This document shows, piece after piece, positions 53,206-63,700 of a stretch of 64,000 bases of DNA. The notes beneath the pieces were generated by a model, which searched no databases, was not told the DNA's origin, and saw only the letters and a list, made by a program, of their open reading frames with translations. The position numbers were made by a program, and so were the translations under genes. Numbering within the stretch: the stretch's first letter is position 1; the number at the start of each line of letters is the position of its first letter. Source of the DNA: Candidatus Chloroploca asiatica (GTDB lineage Bacteria; Chloroflexota; Chloroflexia; Chloroflexales; Chloroflexaceae); assembly GCF_002532075.1 (NCBI RefSeq), contig NZ_LYXE01000059.1, forward strand, positions 1 through 64,000. Direction: 5' to 3'.

Positions 53206-54423
53206 TAAGCAAGCGAGGGCTTGCTGAAGATCGGCCAGGAGATCATCAATGGCCTCAATGCCCAGCGAGAGCCGCACCAGGCCAGCGCTAATGCCACGCT
53301 CAGCGCGTTGTTCCGGGGTCAGTTCGCGATGGGAAGCAAGCGCCGGCACGCTCACCAGGCTATAGAGATCACCAAGGGTTGTCGCGGGCAAAAAGAGTCG
53401 GAGCGCGTCGACAAAACGAGGAAGCGCCGTACTAGCGGCAAGTTCAAAACTCACGAGGCCACCAAAGCGCCCGCCAAAAGCCGCCGCCGCCAACGTGTGG
53501 CCGGGATGCTCGGCAAGCCCCGGGTAATAGACGTGCGCCACGGCTGGATGCGTGGTGAGATAGGCGGCGACCTGGGCCGCATTGGCACACTGGCGTTCCA
53601 TCCGCAGGGCCAGCGTCTTCATCCCGCGCTGCAGTTGCTGGGCCTCGTATGGGCCAAGGGTCGCCCCCAACAACCGTGACTGCTGCACCAAGGTTACGTG
53701 GAGCAGGCCAGTACGGGCCGCAACAATGCCGCCGGCAGCATCGCCGTGCCCCCCAAGATACTTGGTTGCGCTATGCACGACCAGATCAACCCCGAGGGTC
53801 AGTGGACGTTGCAACACTGGGGTCGCCAGCGTCGCATCAATCACCAGACGGGCACCATACGACCGGCACTGCTCTACCAATTTCGCCAGGTCAAGCACAT
53901 GCAAAAGCGGGTTAGAGATCGACTCGGCGAGGACAACCACCGGGGCATAGGCTTGCAGCGCCGCCGCAGTCGCCTCGGCATCACAAAGATCAACATAGTT
54001 CACCTGGGCACCCCGCGCCGCAAACAACTCTTCGAGCAAGACAGTCGTCGAGCCATAGAGATCGCGGGCGGCCAGGATTGACGTCGGGCGAGGTGCCGTC
54101 TCACCTCGGGGCGTCGAGGCTGCCAGCAGCGCCGCATGCAATGCCGCCATACCCGAGCTATAAGCCACCGCACCACGCGCCGCCTCGGCCTGGGCCAGGG
54201 CCTGCTCGAACGCAGCCACCGTCGGATTGCCATAGCGCGTATAGAAGTACCCCTCACCGGAGACAAAGGCGGCATCTAACTCGTCCAGCGTCGGATAAAG
54301 ATAGGTCGTTGAGGTATAGATCGGCGTCACTGTTGGCGTCGCCACCGGGGGAGCGGTGCGGTCGCCGGCATGCACCAGGCTCGTCTCGAGGTGCCAGGAA
54401 GCTTGATCATGTTGCTCGGTCAT
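53194..54423 (-). CDS. Cys/Met-metabolism PLP enzyme (cystathionine gamma-synthase/lyase or methionine gamma-lyase family)
   Basis: 409-residue PLP enzyme. The N-terminal region has TSLVHAGDRTAPPVATPTV and YTRYGNPTV, the PLP phosphate contact is in YSSGMAALHAAL, and the Schiff-base Lys is in VHSATKYLGGHGD. Length and motifs fit the trans-sulfuration family, whose members (MetB, MetC, Cgl, Mgl, MetY) cannot be separated by eye. The ATG at 54423 (MTEQHDQASWHLETSLVHAG) has GAGGAG seven nt upstream. It follows the RRM gene but behind a hairpin. No other sulfur gene is adjacent. Confidence 0.88.
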   Translation of the reverse strand: MTEQHDQASWHLETSLVHAGDRTAPPVATPTVTPIYTSTTYLYPTLDELDAAFVSGEGYFYTRYGNPTVAAFEQALAQAEAARGAVAYSSGMAALHAALLAASTPRGETAPRPTSILAARDLYGSTTVLLEELFAARGAQVNYVDLCDAEATAAALQAYAPVVVLAESISNPLLHVLDLAKLVEQCRSYGARLVIDATLATPVLQRPLTLGVDLVVHSATKYLGGHGDAAGGIVAARTGLLHVTLVQQSRLLGATLGPYEAQQLQRGMKTLALRMERQCANAAQVAAYLTTHPAVAHVYYPGLAEHPGHTLAAAAFGGRFGGLVSFELAASTALPRFVDALRLFLPATTLGDLYSLVSVPALASHRELTPEQRAERGISAGLVRLSLGIEAIDDLLADLQQALACLEAA

Positions 54424-54445
54424 GCATAGACTCCTCATATGCGAA

Positions 54446-54474
54446 AGCCCGGAGGTGCATTGCACTTCCGGGCT
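54446..54474 (-). terminator. 13-bp hairpin after the RRM gene
   Basis: AGCCCGGAGGTGC (54446-54458) pairs with 54462-54474 with one mismatch around loop ATT, 24 bases after the stop of the leftward RRM gene. Confidence 0.65.
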
Positions 54475-54497
54475 ACTTGCGCCTGACGAGTGATCAG

Positions 54498-54836
54498 CTA
54501 GTAGCGATCGCGTCGACCACCACCACCACTACCGCCACCATACCCACCCCGGCTACCGCCGCCGCCGCCACCTGAGCTACGGCCACGCGCGGGCTTATCT
54601 TCAGCCTGATTGACGCGCAGATTGCGACCATCAACCTCGTGACCATCAGTGGCCCGGATCAACTCACCGATATCGGCGGCTTCCATCTCAACAAAACCAA
54701 AGCCACGCGACCGGCCAGTATCACGGTCGGTGATGACACGAGCACTCTGAACCTCACCGTGGGCACCAAAAATCTGGTTCAGCTCGGCGTCGCCAACACT
54801 CCACGGCAAATTACCAACAAACAACTTGACTTGCAT
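54498..54836 (-). CDS. RRM-domain RNA-binding protein with Gly-rich tail
   Basis: 112-residue protein of the bacterial cold-responsive RRM type. RNP-2 is KLFVGNLPW at residues 4-12 and RNP-1 is RGFGFVEM near residue 44; the last 30 residues are a Gly/Arg/Ser tail (GGGGGGSRGGYGGG). Such proteins bind single-stranded RNA and act as RNA chaperones. The ATG at 54836 has AGAGGAG seven nt upstream. The next upstream promoter candidate is more than 200 bases away, so the mRNA may have a long leader, as cold-shock mRNAs do. Confidence 0.92.
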   Translation of the reverse strand: MQVKLFVGNLPWSVGDAELNQIFGAHGEVQSARVITDRDTGRSRGFGFVEMEAADIGELIRATDGHEVDGRNLRVNQAEDKPARGRSSGGGGGGSRGGYGGGSGGGGRRDRY

Positions 54837-55092
54837 TCCAACACTCCTCTGCGCAGGTACGCAGGATTCAGGGATGGCGACAGCAGCGCTGCCTCCGCTA
54901 CAGTGAACCGATCGAACTCGAACAGCCGGTGGCCTGGAGAGTACCTGGCACGCTCGCTCCGGCGAACACAACAACATGCTTCGAGCGACGAAGGCTCACC
55001 GTGGAATCAGAGTGAAAATGCAGTGATCGCACAGTGTATGATGTTGGCTTACGGAAGAATTGTAGCATACTTTGTCCGATCTGCAAGCGTCT
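54837..55092 (-). promoter_or_regulatory. Promoter and long leader candidate of the RRM gene
   Basis: No gene is seen here. Minus strand TTGCAG (55086-55081), 16 bp, TACAAT (55064-55059) makes a good promoter. Transcription from it would give a leader of about 215 nt ending with the AGAGGAG ribosome site; a GCAGCGCTGC self-complementary site lies within it. A regulatory leader (for example temperature-sensing) is possible but no known motif is identified. Confidence 0.45.
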
Positions 55093-56028
55093 TTATGTTC
55101 CCATTTTTCCAATCAGTTCACGCAACCCATTGAGCCATGCTGTTCCCGTCAGCGGACGGCGTCCGGCGGGATGCAGTTCAGTCACTTCAAGGGCACCTGA
55201 GCCAGTCAGGATCAGAGGTGCCCCCGACTCAGCACGGCCAAGCAAGGTGCCAGGGGGTTCCTCAGCGCGCACATCGGGATGGACAACCGCATTGCGTAAA
55301 CGCAGATCCTGGCCTCGCCAGGTGGTCACTGTACCAGGCCAGGGATCATAGGCACGGATCATCCGCTCGATCACCAGGGCCGGTTTACTCCAGTCAACGT
55401 GTCCATCGGCTTTCGTGAGCATCGAGGTCACCGTGGCGAGCGTATGATCCTGGGGGCGCGGCACAAGGCTGCCGGCGGCATAGGGCGGAATGGCTTCAAC
55501 CAGCAGGCGTGCGCCAAGCCGAAAGAGTTCATCGGTAAGCGCAGCCGCCCGAACTGCGGAAGGAAGCGGCACCACCGCCTGGGCCAAGATTGGGCCACTA
55601 TCCATTCCCGGGTCAAGCCGGATAATGGTCACCCCGGTGAACTCGTCACCGGCGAGGATTGCGCCGGTAACCGGCGTCGGCCCACGGTAGAGCGGCAGCA
55701 ACGAGGGATGGATGTTGAGAAAGCCAAGCGGCGGGATGGCAAGCACATTGCGGCGCAGGATCTCGCCATAGGCAGCCACCACGCCAAGATCAGGCGCACA
55801 GGCCGCGATGGTTGCCACGACCTCGGGATCACGCAGGGTTGCAGGTTGCAACACCGGCAGACCAAGGGCGAGCGCCGCCGTCTTGACCGGAGGGGGCGTC
55901 AACTTGCCGCCACGGCCTGCGGGACGGTCGGGCTGAGTGACAACCGCAACCACCTCGTACCCGGCGGCAACCAGGGCTTCGAGGGGATGCACGGCAACCG
56001 TAGGGCTACCCATAAAGATCACACGCAT
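55093..56028 (-). CDS. fmt: Methionyl-tRNA formyltransferase
   Basis: Formylates initiator Met-tRNA. The 311-residue protein has the catalytic NIHPSLLPLYRGPTPV (Asn, His) and Asp in LDPGMDSGPILAQ, plus the formyl-folate-binding N-terminus [19 protein letters not shown] and the C-terminal OB-like domain. The ATG at 56028 shares one base with the stop of glgX (TGATG), so translation is coupled. It ends the der-glgX-fmt operon. Formylation matters here since leaderless mRNAs depend on initiator tRNA. Confidence 0.95.
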   Translation of the reverse strand: MRVIFMGSPTVAVHPLEALVAAGYEVVAVVTQPDRPAGRGGKLTPPPVKTAALALGLPVLQPATLRDPEVVATIAACAPDLGVVAAYGEILRRNVLAIPPLGFLNIHPSLLPLYRGPTPVTGAILAGDEFTGVTIIRLDPGMDSGPILAQAVVPLPSAVRAAALTDELFRLGARLLVEAIPPYAAGSLVPRPQDHTLATVTSMLTKADGHVDWSKPALVIERMIRAYDPWPGTVTTWRGQDLRLRNAVVHPDVRAEEPPGTLLGRAESGAPLILTGSGALEVTELHPAGRRPLTGTAWLNGLRELIGKMGT

Positions 56029-58184
56029 CAGGCATCATCCTTCAACGCAGCGGACAACTCAGGAAAGCGTGTCCGTTCAGCCAGCACCACCAGGGAACGA
56101 GGCTGAACGACATAGACTTCGCTGGTAGGTTGGACGGTGCCATCGGCATCGGAGGGTGCCGTATCAACCAGCACTTCCCACGACGGATCATCAGGCCAAT
56201 CGGGCAAAATGAACGGAATCGGATCATGTCCCGCATTGAAGAGGATCAAAAGGACATCGTCATGCACCGGCTGACCCTGCTCATCCACCTCTTTCATCAC
56301 GCGCCCGTTGAGCAACAGACCGATACAGCGCAACTCGCTATTATTCCAGAGCCCGGGGCCAATTTCTTGACCATCGGGGCTGAGCCATTCAACATCATAC
56401 TCGGCACCACCGGGATACAACGGCCCCTGGAAAAAATTCCGGCGGCGAAGCAACGGATGCTTACGGCGCAGCGCAATCAAACGGCGCGTAAAGGCCAGCA
56501 AAAGATCGGCTTCGGGATCGGGGGTCCAATCGAGCCACGAGATCGGATTATCCTGACAATAGGCATTATTATTGCCACCCTGGGTACGACCGCGCTCATC
56601 ACCAGCGACAAGCATCGGCGTGCCCTGCGACAGGAAGAGTGTCGCGAGGAAATTGCGCATCTGGCGCAAACGCATCTCGCGAATGACCGGCTCTTCGGTT
56701 GGCCCCTCAACCCCACAATTCCAGGAGTTATTGTGGTTATCGCCATCGCGGTTCTCTTCGCCATTGGCGCTATTATGTTTCTCGTTATAGCTAACGAGAT
56801 CGCGGAGGGTGAAGCCATCGTGGGCAGTCACAAAATTGATGCTATGGTACGGGCGACGCCCATTATGCCGGTAGAGATCCATCGAACCCATAATGCGCGA
56901 CGCAAACTCGGCGGCCTGAGCGCCGTCACCTTTCCAGAACTTGCGCACATTATCGCGATACTTGCCATTCCACTCGGCCCAGGGTGAGGGGAAGCGCCCG
57001 ACCCAGTACCCATCGGGACCAACGTCCCACGGCTCGGCAATCAATTTGACCCGTGAAAGCACCGGATCGAGCTTGATTACATCAAAAAAAGCACTTGGCC
57101 GATCACCCTCACCACGCACGAGGGTACGCGCCAAATCAAAGCGAAAGCCATCGACATGCATCTCTGTGACCCAATAGCGGAGGCTATCAATCACGAGCTG
57201 CAAGACACGAGGATGGGTTGTATTGAGACTATTGCCGGTACCGGTGTAATCCATATAGTACCGGGGACCATCAGGCACCAGGCGATAGTACGAGGCGTTG
57301 TCAAGCCCACGGAAGGCAATCGTTGGGCCAAGCTGATTGCCCTCACCGGTATGGTTATAGACCACATCGAGGATCACCTCGATCCCGGCAGCGTGCAGTT
57401 GCTTGACCATCTGCTTGAACTCGGCGACCTGTTCACCACGGCCACTCTTGCGGGCATACCGGGGATCAGGCGCAAAAAAACCGAGGCTCTGATAGCCCCA
57501 GTAATTGGTCAGTTCACGCTCAACGAGAAACTGATCATTAAGGAAATGATGGATCGGCAGCAACTCCACTGCCGTCACCCCAAGATCTTTGAGATACGCA
57601 ATAGCCGGTTTGCTCGCCAGGCCAGCGTAAGTACCGCGCAATTCTTTGGGCACATCGGGATGCTGCATCGTAAAGCCCTTGACGTGCAGTTCATAGATGA
57701 CCGATTCGTGGAGCGGGATATTAGGATGGCGATCATCCCCCCAATCAAAGCGTGGATCAACGACCACCGAACGAGGCACATAGGGCGCACTATCGCGTTT
57801 GCCGATCGTGAGATCGGTGTACGGACTGCCCACCCGATAGCCATAGAGCGAATTATCCCAGGCGACAACACCAGAAAGCGCATGAGCATACGGGTCAATC
57901 AAGAGTTTATGCGGATTAAAACGATGTCCGTGAGCAGGCTGATAAGGGCCATAGACACGATAGCCATAGAGCTGCCCGGGGGCAAGACCGGGGAGATAGC
58001 CATGCCAAATATCCTCGGTGCGTTCGGGCAAAACGATGCGCGTCAACTCACGAGGGGATGCAGGATCGGCAAAGAGACAGAGTTCCACCCTAGTAGCATG
58101 GGCCGAAAAGAGGGCAAAATTGACACCCTCGCCGTCCCAATGAGCCCCAAGTGGATAGGGTTTTCCAGGCCAGATCGAGGACAT
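56028..58184 (-). CDS. glgX: Glycogen debranching enzyme GlgX (isoamylase-type, GH13)
   Basis: Hydrolyses alpha-1,6 branches of glycogen or limit dextrins. The 718-residue protein has an N-terminal CBM48-like domain ([21 protein letters not shown]), the GH13 barrel with nucleophile Asp in [10 protein letters not shown], acid Glu in [13 protein letters not shown] and the third Asp in [14 protein letters not shown], then a beta-sandwich C domain. The ATG at 58184 follows AAGGA; it begins three bases after the der stop. Co-transcription with der and fmt is surprising but the gaps are tight. Confidence 0.94.
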   Translation of the reverse strand: MSSIWPGKPYPLGAHWDGEGVNFALFSAHATRVELCLFADPASPRELTRIVLPERTEDIWHGYLPGLAPGQLYGYRVYGPYQPAHGHRFNPHKLLIDPYAHALSGVVAWDNSLYGYRVGSPYTDLTIGKRDSAPYVPRSVVVDPRFDWGDDRHPNIPLHESVIYELHVKGFTMQHPDVPKELRGTYAGLASKPAIAYLKDLGVTAVELLPIHHFLNDQFLVERELTNYWGYQSLGFFAPDPRYARKSGRGEQVAEFKQMVKQLHAAGIEVILDVVYNHTGEGNQLGPTIAFRGLDNASYYRLVPDGPRYYMDYTGTGNSLNTTHPRVLQLVIDSLRYWVTEMHVDGFRFDLARTLVRGEGDRPSAFFDVIKLDPVLSRVKLIAEPWDVGPDGYWVGRFPSPWAEWNGKYRDNVRKFWKGDGAQAAEFASRIMGSMDLYRHNGRRPYHSINFVTAHDGFTLRDLVSYNEKHNSANGEENRDGDNHNNSWNCGVEGPTEEPVIREMRLRQMRNFLATLFLSQGTPMLVAGDERGRTQGGNNNAYCQDNPISWLDWTPDPEADLLLAFTRRLIALRRKHPLLRRRNFFQGPLYPGGAEYDVEWLSPDGQEIGPGLWNNSELRCIGLLLNGRVMKEVDEQGQPVHDDVLLILFNAGHDPIPFILPDWPDDPSWEVLVDTAPSDADGTVQPTSEVYVVQPRSLVVLAERTRFPELSAALKDDA

Positions 58185-58187
58185 AAG

Positions 58188-59540
58188 CTATGAATCCTTA
58201 TCCTTCTTCTCACGCGAGCGAAACACAATCACAATTGGCGTACCGCCAAAACCATAGCGCTCACGGAGGCGATTCTCGAGATAGCGGCCATACGACCAGT
58301 GGACAAGATTACCATCATTGGCAAAAAAGAGGAAGACCGGCGGTTCTACCTGGGGTTGCACCGCATAATAGAGCCGGAGATGGGCACCCTTCTGCACCGC
58401 CATCGGAGGCATATCAAGGACAGCCTGGCGCAGAAAGGCATTGAGTTCACCGGTGGGCACCCGTTTGAGGCGTTGATCTTGGATCTCACGGGCAAGCTGA
58501 ACAATACGTCCGGTGCGTTGCCCATCAAGCGCCGAGATAAAGAGCAACGGCGCATACGAGATAAACTTGAACGCCTCGCGCACGTGGGCTTCAAACTCAT
58601 AAAACGTCTGATTATCCTTCTCAATCGCGTCCCACTTATTGACCAGAATAGCGACGCCCTTGTTCGCATCAAGGATCATCCCGGCGATATGGGTATCCTG
58701 GGCGGTGACGCCTTCTACCGCATCAATCAGGAGCAGGGCGACATCGCAGCGCTCGATCGCCCGGAGGGCGCGCAAGACCGCGTACTTCTCGATGCCCCGT
58801 TCGATCCTACCCGAACGCCGGATGCCTGCGGTATCAATAAGCGTCACCGGCTCGCCATCAACGATAATCGTCGTATCAATGGCATCGCGGGTTGTGCCAG
58901 GAACCTCCGAAACAACGCTGCGCTCGGTGCCAACCAGGCGATTGATCAGACTCGACTTCCCCACATTTGGGCGCCCAACAATCGCAATACGCAGATGGCG
59001 TTCGGTCTCTTCTTCGGGTGGGCGCTCGGGCAACAACTCAACAAGGCGATCAAGCACATCGCCCGTTCCGAGGCTATGAAAAGCGCTCATCGGAATCGGA
59101 TCACCGAGGTTCAGTTCATAAAACTCAACTGCGTCGAGCGAGCGTTCAACGCTATCACACTTATTGACCGCAAGGACAACACGCCTCGCCATCGGACGCA
59201 AAATCTCGGCAACCTCACGATCTGCCGTCGTCAACCCATCGCGGCCGTCGACCATAAAAATCATCGCATCGGCCTGATCAATCGCCAGCGTGGCCTGTTC
59301 ACGCGTCCGACGGGCCAATTCCTCACTGGGAAGATCAGGATCATCGCGGCCAAAGAGCAAGCCCGCGGTATCAACAACGGTAAAATCGCGTCCATTCCAG
59401 AAACTCTCGCCATAGAGGCGATCCCGAGTTGTGCCGGGTTCATCTTCAATAATTGCGCGTCGCTCACCAATCAACCGGTTAAAAAAGGTTGATTTACCGA
59501 CATTTGGCCGCCCGATGATCGCGACGATTGGTTTTGCCAT
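58188..59540 (-). CDS. der: Ribosome-associated GTPase Der (EngA)
   Basis: 450-residue essential GTPase for 50S ribosome assembly. Two tandem GTPase domains each start with a G1 motif GRPNVGKS (residues about 8 and 180) and contain DTAG and NKxD motifs (NKCD, NKWD); a KH-like domain closes the protein, ending in basic REKKDKDS. The ATG at 59540 has GGAGGT at four nt. A TATAAT -10 lies at 59586-59581 on the minus strand, giving a leader of about 35 nt. It heads the operon der-glgX-fmt. Confidence 0.96.
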   Translation of the reverse strand: MAKPIVAIIGRPNVGKSTFFNRLIGERRAIIEDEPGTTRDRLYGESFWNGRDFTVVDTAGLLFGRDDPDLPSEELARRTREQATLAIDQADAMIFMVDGRDGLTTADREVAEILRPMARRVVLAVNKCDSVERSLDAVEFYELNLGDPIPMSAFHSLGTGDVLDRLVELLPERPPEEETERHLRIAIVGRPNVGKSSLINRLVGTERSVVSEVPGTTRDAIDTTIIVDGEPVTLIDTAGIRRSGRIERGIEKYAVLRALRAIERCDVALLLIDAVEGVTAQDTHIAGMILDANKGVAILVNKWDAIEKDNQTFYEFEAHVREAFKFISYAPLLFISALDGQRTGRIVQLAREIQDQRLKRVPTGELNAFLRQAVLDMPPMAVQKGAHLRLYYAVQPQVEPPVFLFFANDGNLVHWSYGRYLENRLRERYGFGGTPIVIVFRSREKKDKDS

Positions 59541-59645
59541 AAGAACCTCCATGCGCCCGTCTGGCGCATCCTCTCGTGGCATTATACCAAAGGCGCTTGA
59601 TCTGTGCGCCGAAGGGGTAGAGCCAGCGGTTCCAAAGAAAAAAAA

Positions 59646-59684
59646 GTTCTTCAGGGGCAAGCTGCCAGCTTGCCCCTGAAGAAC
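59646..59684 (-). terminator. 18-bp perfect hairpin after the thioredoxin-TPR gene
   Basis: Arms 59646-59663 and 59667-59684 pair exactly around loop GCC, 23 bases after the stop of the leftward thioredoxin gene; an A-rich run on the left side (59636-59645, T-run on the transcript) completes a classical intrinsic terminator. A small AGGGC-gcca-GCCCT hairpin overlaps the stop codon. Confidence 0.8.
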
Positions 59685-59706
59685 CTATGGGTTCAGGGCG
59701 CCAGCC

Positions 59707-60570
59707 CTAAAACAAAGCATTCGCCAGTTTACGTCGGTAGGCAGGCACCAACGGATGCTCATCACCGAGCAACGCAAAGAGACCAAGCAACGCTTTGCGC
59801 GCACCATCGTCGTGGAATGTACGGTCACGCATCACAATCGCCAGCAGATCATCCATAGCACTGCTGTAGTCACCACGCCGTACCGCCTGGGACGCCTGAT
59901 GATAACGCAAGACCAATTCCGAAGGCGGGGTATCGGCAGGCATGTCAACGAAAAAATCCTTCAAGGGGATGACCGCCTGCGCTCGTGCAAAAAACGGCGA
60001 GCCCGTTGGCACCTGGCGTAGAGTTTCGAGGCCCTCGGGTTCACCCTGGAACATCAACAACCGCCCGAGGGCAAACAGGGCCTCGGCATCATCGGGGTCA
60101 TCGCCAAGAATGAGGCGATAGCGCGCAATCGCACCCTGGGGATCGGTCGTTTCGAGTTCGCGGGCCGCTTCAAGCAGCGAACCACCCGGAGTGCTCTGTT
60201 CACCAACAAAGCCCTTGAGCCAGGTGCGCACCTGTGATTCGGGCAACGCGCCAACAAACTGCTCGACGACCTGACCATTGCTGACCGCCATCACCGCCGG
60301 AATGCTCTGCACACGAAACGCCTGCGCAAGCCGCTGGTTCTCATCAACATTGACTTTGGCGAGTATCCAGGCCCCCTTTGCTTCGGCAGCGAGCCGTTCG
60401 AGGGTCGGGCCAAGCGTACGACATGGGCCACACCAGGGTGCCCAGAAGTCAATAACGACTGGAACTTCGCGTGAGCGCTCGATCACTTCCTGTTGAAAAT
60501 TACGCTCATTTACCTCAACAGTGCCCGCCTTGCCTGCTTCGCCGGGCTGCTTCGTCATACCGCTCAACAT
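59707..60570 (-). CDS. Thioredoxin-TPR protein (CnoX/YbbN-like)
   Basis: 287-residue cytoplasmic protein. The thioredoxin domain (residues 16-125) has an intact CGPC (C47, C50) in FWAPWCGPCRTL and the cis-proline in QSIPAVM; a TPR-like C-terminal half (about 130-287) follows. In E. coli the CnoX relative is a chaperedoxin that lacks the full CxxC, so this version may also be redox-active. The ATG at 60570 has GGAGGGAG at four nt. A -10 box followed at once by eight G residues lies about 130 bases upstream. Confidence 0.9.
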   Translation of the reverse strand: MLSGMTKQPGEAGKAGTVEVNERNFQQEVIERSREVPVVIDFWAPWCGPCRTLGPTLERLAAEAKGAWILAKVNVDENQRLAQAFRVQSIPAVMAVSNGQVVEQFVGALPESQVRTWLKGFVGEQSTPGGSLLEAARELETTDPQGAIARYRLILGDDPDDAEALFALGRLLMFQGEPEGLETLRQVPTGSPFFARAQAVIPLKDFFVDMPADTPPSELVLRYHQASQAVRRGDYSSAMDDLLAIVMRDRTFHDDGARKALLGLFALLGDEHPLVPAYRRKLANALF

Positions 60571-60639
60571 AAAACTCCCTCCGCAAATTTCGCTTATCTT
60601 GCTTTTATGCTCGAGCTAGCGCTCTGATATCTCTCCCAC

Positions 60640-60682
60640 ATCCTAGCCAACAAACCATCTGCGTTGGCCTATTGGCTAGGAT
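60640..60682 (-). terminator. 11-bp hairpin downstream of the pseudokinase gene
   Basis: ATCCTAGCCAA (60640-60650) pairs exactly with TTGGCTAGGAT (60672-60682) around a 21-nt loop. It lies 70 bases after the pseudokinase stop and downstream of the probable promoter of the thioredoxin gene, so it may instead form in that gene's leader. Confidence 0.45.
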
Positions 60683-60690
60683 GACCGATA

Positions 60691-60705
60691 CCCCCCCCTA
60701 GTATA
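60691..60705 (-). promoter_or_regulatory. -10 box with G8 start tract before the thioredoxin-TPR gene
   Basis: Minus strand TATACT (60705-60700), with the T-A step shared with a run of eight G (60698-60691) at the expected start site. No strong -35 is seen. Transcription starting inside a G tract allows slippage by RNA polymerase. Confidence 0.4.
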
Positions 60706-60750
60706 GCAGATTTTCCACTCGACGGCACACGTCTGCGGTGACATGCGGCA

Positions 60751-63700
60751 TTACCGCAAGACATCGATCCGTGGACGCACCCAGTAGATGCCTTGCGCCG
60801 TTGCAGGATCACTGGGAATGATGCGCATCGTCAACCGCCCCGGTTGGCCTGCAAACGCCGAAAGATCGGCAAAGATGGGCAAAAGTTCACCATCTGGTTC
60901 TTTGCTGACTTCAAAGATAAGCTCGTCATTGAAGCGAATCGTCACCGTGATCGGTGAGCTACTCACCTCTTTCGCAAAGCCAAGGCTACCCACCAGAATC
61001 TGGCCACGAATGAGCGCCGGGATAGCGTATTCGCCCTGGATAAAGGCATTCTCACCAGGCTGAGGACGTAGCAGATTCCCGCTCACTGGTGGCACGGTGT
61101 AGAGCAAACCGCGATACTCAACCTCGTCTTCCAGGGTCGCATCGAGCAGATCGACCCAACCCCCTTGACCCGAACCAAGCAAAGGGCGTCCGAAGCGAAC
61201 CGTGCCTTGATCGGTGCTCCAGGCCGCATCGCGGGCCAGACCGGCCAGATCAATCGTGCCAAAGGAGGGCGGCATTTCAACCGTCGCCGTGGGCAACGGC
61301 TCGGGGGTGGCCGTTGGGGGTGGCACCGGCGTTGGTTCAGGCAGCGCTGTCGGCACCTCGGTTGGCTCAGGCTCAGGGGTCGCCGTCGGCTCGGGCACCG
61401 GGGTCGCCGTCGGTGGCGCAACCGTGACATAGATAATCGCCACCGTCTCTTGCGCCCCGGTAAACGCCCGCAGCGTAAAATCGGTGCTCTGTTCGGGGCG
61501 AAATTCGCGCTGGCCTTGCGGTGGGACATCACCGAAGCGATCAATCACAATGCGCTCGGCCCCAATAACACTCCACGTCACAACGACCACCTCGCCTGGT
61601 GCAGTCAGATCAGGGGTTACGGTAAATTGTTGAATCGTCGGCGCACCAGGTTCAGGCGTGGGGAGAACGGTCGGCGGAAGAGCAGGGAGGGTCGCCGTGG
61701 CAGGTGGCAAGGTAGCCTCGCCGTTTCCTCGACTGGCGAACAGTAGCCCGGTGGCGAGCAGGCCAACGAGCACAATAGCCGCAAGGAAGGCTAGCGGCAA
61801 CCAACCCGGCAGGCTTGCAAGGTGGACAAATTCAGCCTCGCTTACGAGCGGTGCACCCTCTTCACGTTCAGCACGGATGCTGAAACGCCGTGCCTGCGGT
61901 GCCCCAAAGAGCCGCCCGGCAGCTTCCACTGTCAGATTGACCCGTGCAGTCTCACCTGGATCAAGCCGAATTTCGTCGCGTTCGAGCACAAAACCGAGGG
62001 TTTCGTCTTCATCGGCAAAATTGAGCAGATAGACAGCGGAGGCATTGCCAGTATTGCGAACCAGAATCTGATACCGGGCTGCTTTACGACTCTCGTCACG
62101 AGGTGGCGTAATGCGCAGATCGCCCCCCGTATAAGGCAAGACGGTCCACCACATCCGGGTGGTACCCGATTCGCCTGTGCCACTGAGCGCACGAGCACGC
62201 AAAATAACGGTATAGTCCCCCGCTGGCGCCTCGGAGGAGCGTGGCACACTGACCAGCAAAGACGTTGTTGCCTGAGATCCCGGATCAAGCCGAAGAACCA
62301 CCGCCTCACCGTCGCGCAGCCAGGCCCCAGGAGCACCCTCAACGGTCAGCCGCACCTCTTCGCTAACCCGTCCAGTATTGGTCAAACGAACCGGCAGCAC
62401 GACCGAGCTCCCCGGGGTCAGGGTGATGCGTTCTTGCTCAACGCGCACCTCAATGCGCCCCCCGCCGGTTGCCAGCGTTGGAGCCATAACTGAAGCAACT
62501 GGTGCGGGCGGCACAACTGGCACCTCACCTACCAACGTCGGTTCGGGTTGCGATGCAATCCGCAGGGTAAAGGGCCCCACACGCAACAAAGCCTTGCCAT
62601 CCCAGGGAACGGGGGTCTGCGGCGGCAAACGCACATCGTTGAGGCTGGTTCCATTGCTTGAGCCAAGATCCGTAATGGTATACCCAATCGCCGTACGCTC
62701 GATGCGAAGATGATCGCGTGAGACCTGCGGATGATCGAGGAAGAGGCGGTGCTCGGGCGCGCGCCCGGCAACCACTGCGCCAATTGGCACCTCGATTTCG
62801 CGCAGCACACCACCCTGCGAGCCAATAATCTGCAAACGCGGGAGGGAGGCGGCATCTTCAAGGGGTGCCGTAATCCGTACGGTTGGCGCATCAGCCCTGC
62901 CAGGCAGCGCATAGCGCCCCGGCTCGGTCTGAGCCTCGGAGGATCGGGGCGCTGCCGCCGGTGCCGAACCAACGGCACGGAGCGTCGCCGCAAGGGCAAG
63001 CGCATCGGGGAACCGGTCCTCGGGGCGCTTGGCAAGACACCGGAGCACAATGGCCTCGACATCAGCGGGAAGTTGCGGACGCACCATCCGTGGTGGCACA
63101 GGTTGCGTACGCAGATGTTTGGGAATGGCCGCCTCGACCGTATCAACCCGGAAAGGAGGCACGCCCACCAGAATTTCGTAGAGGATCACCCCAAAGGTAT
63201 AGATATCCGAGCGCCCATCGAGCACTTGGCCGCGACACTGTTCAGGGGAAAGATAGGCTGGCGCAACAAACGCCTCTTCGGGCAACACCGCCGCCAGGCC
63301 AGCCTCAGCCACTTTGAGCAACGTGGGCGGCCCGGTCTCCCCGATCTCAACCAGCAGACTCTCGGGCCTGAGCGCACCGTGCAGCAGGCCATTGGCATGA
63401 AGATGGGCAAGGCCATCAGCGACCTGAGCCATCAGATGCAACCAGACCTCAAGCGACAACTGATCGCGGAGCGGAGAGCCAAGCAAGTCGCGCAGACTCC
63501 CACCGTTCAGCATCTCACCAGCGAGGTAGACCCGGTCAAGGGCTTCATCAATATCATAGATCGCGGCCAGGTTGGCATGGCCTAGCGCCGCCACTTCACG
63601 GAGCACAGCCAGCAGGCGGGGTTGCAAGCCGGGGCGGGCGAGGGACACCGGGTCAAAGATCTTGAGCCGAGTGGGTCGCCCGAGGCGAAGATGGCTGGCA

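Noticed and set aside
60691-60698. C8/G8 tract as a phase-variation switch
   Set aside because: It lies outside any coding sequence and not between -35 and -10; slippage at transcription start is a better idea.
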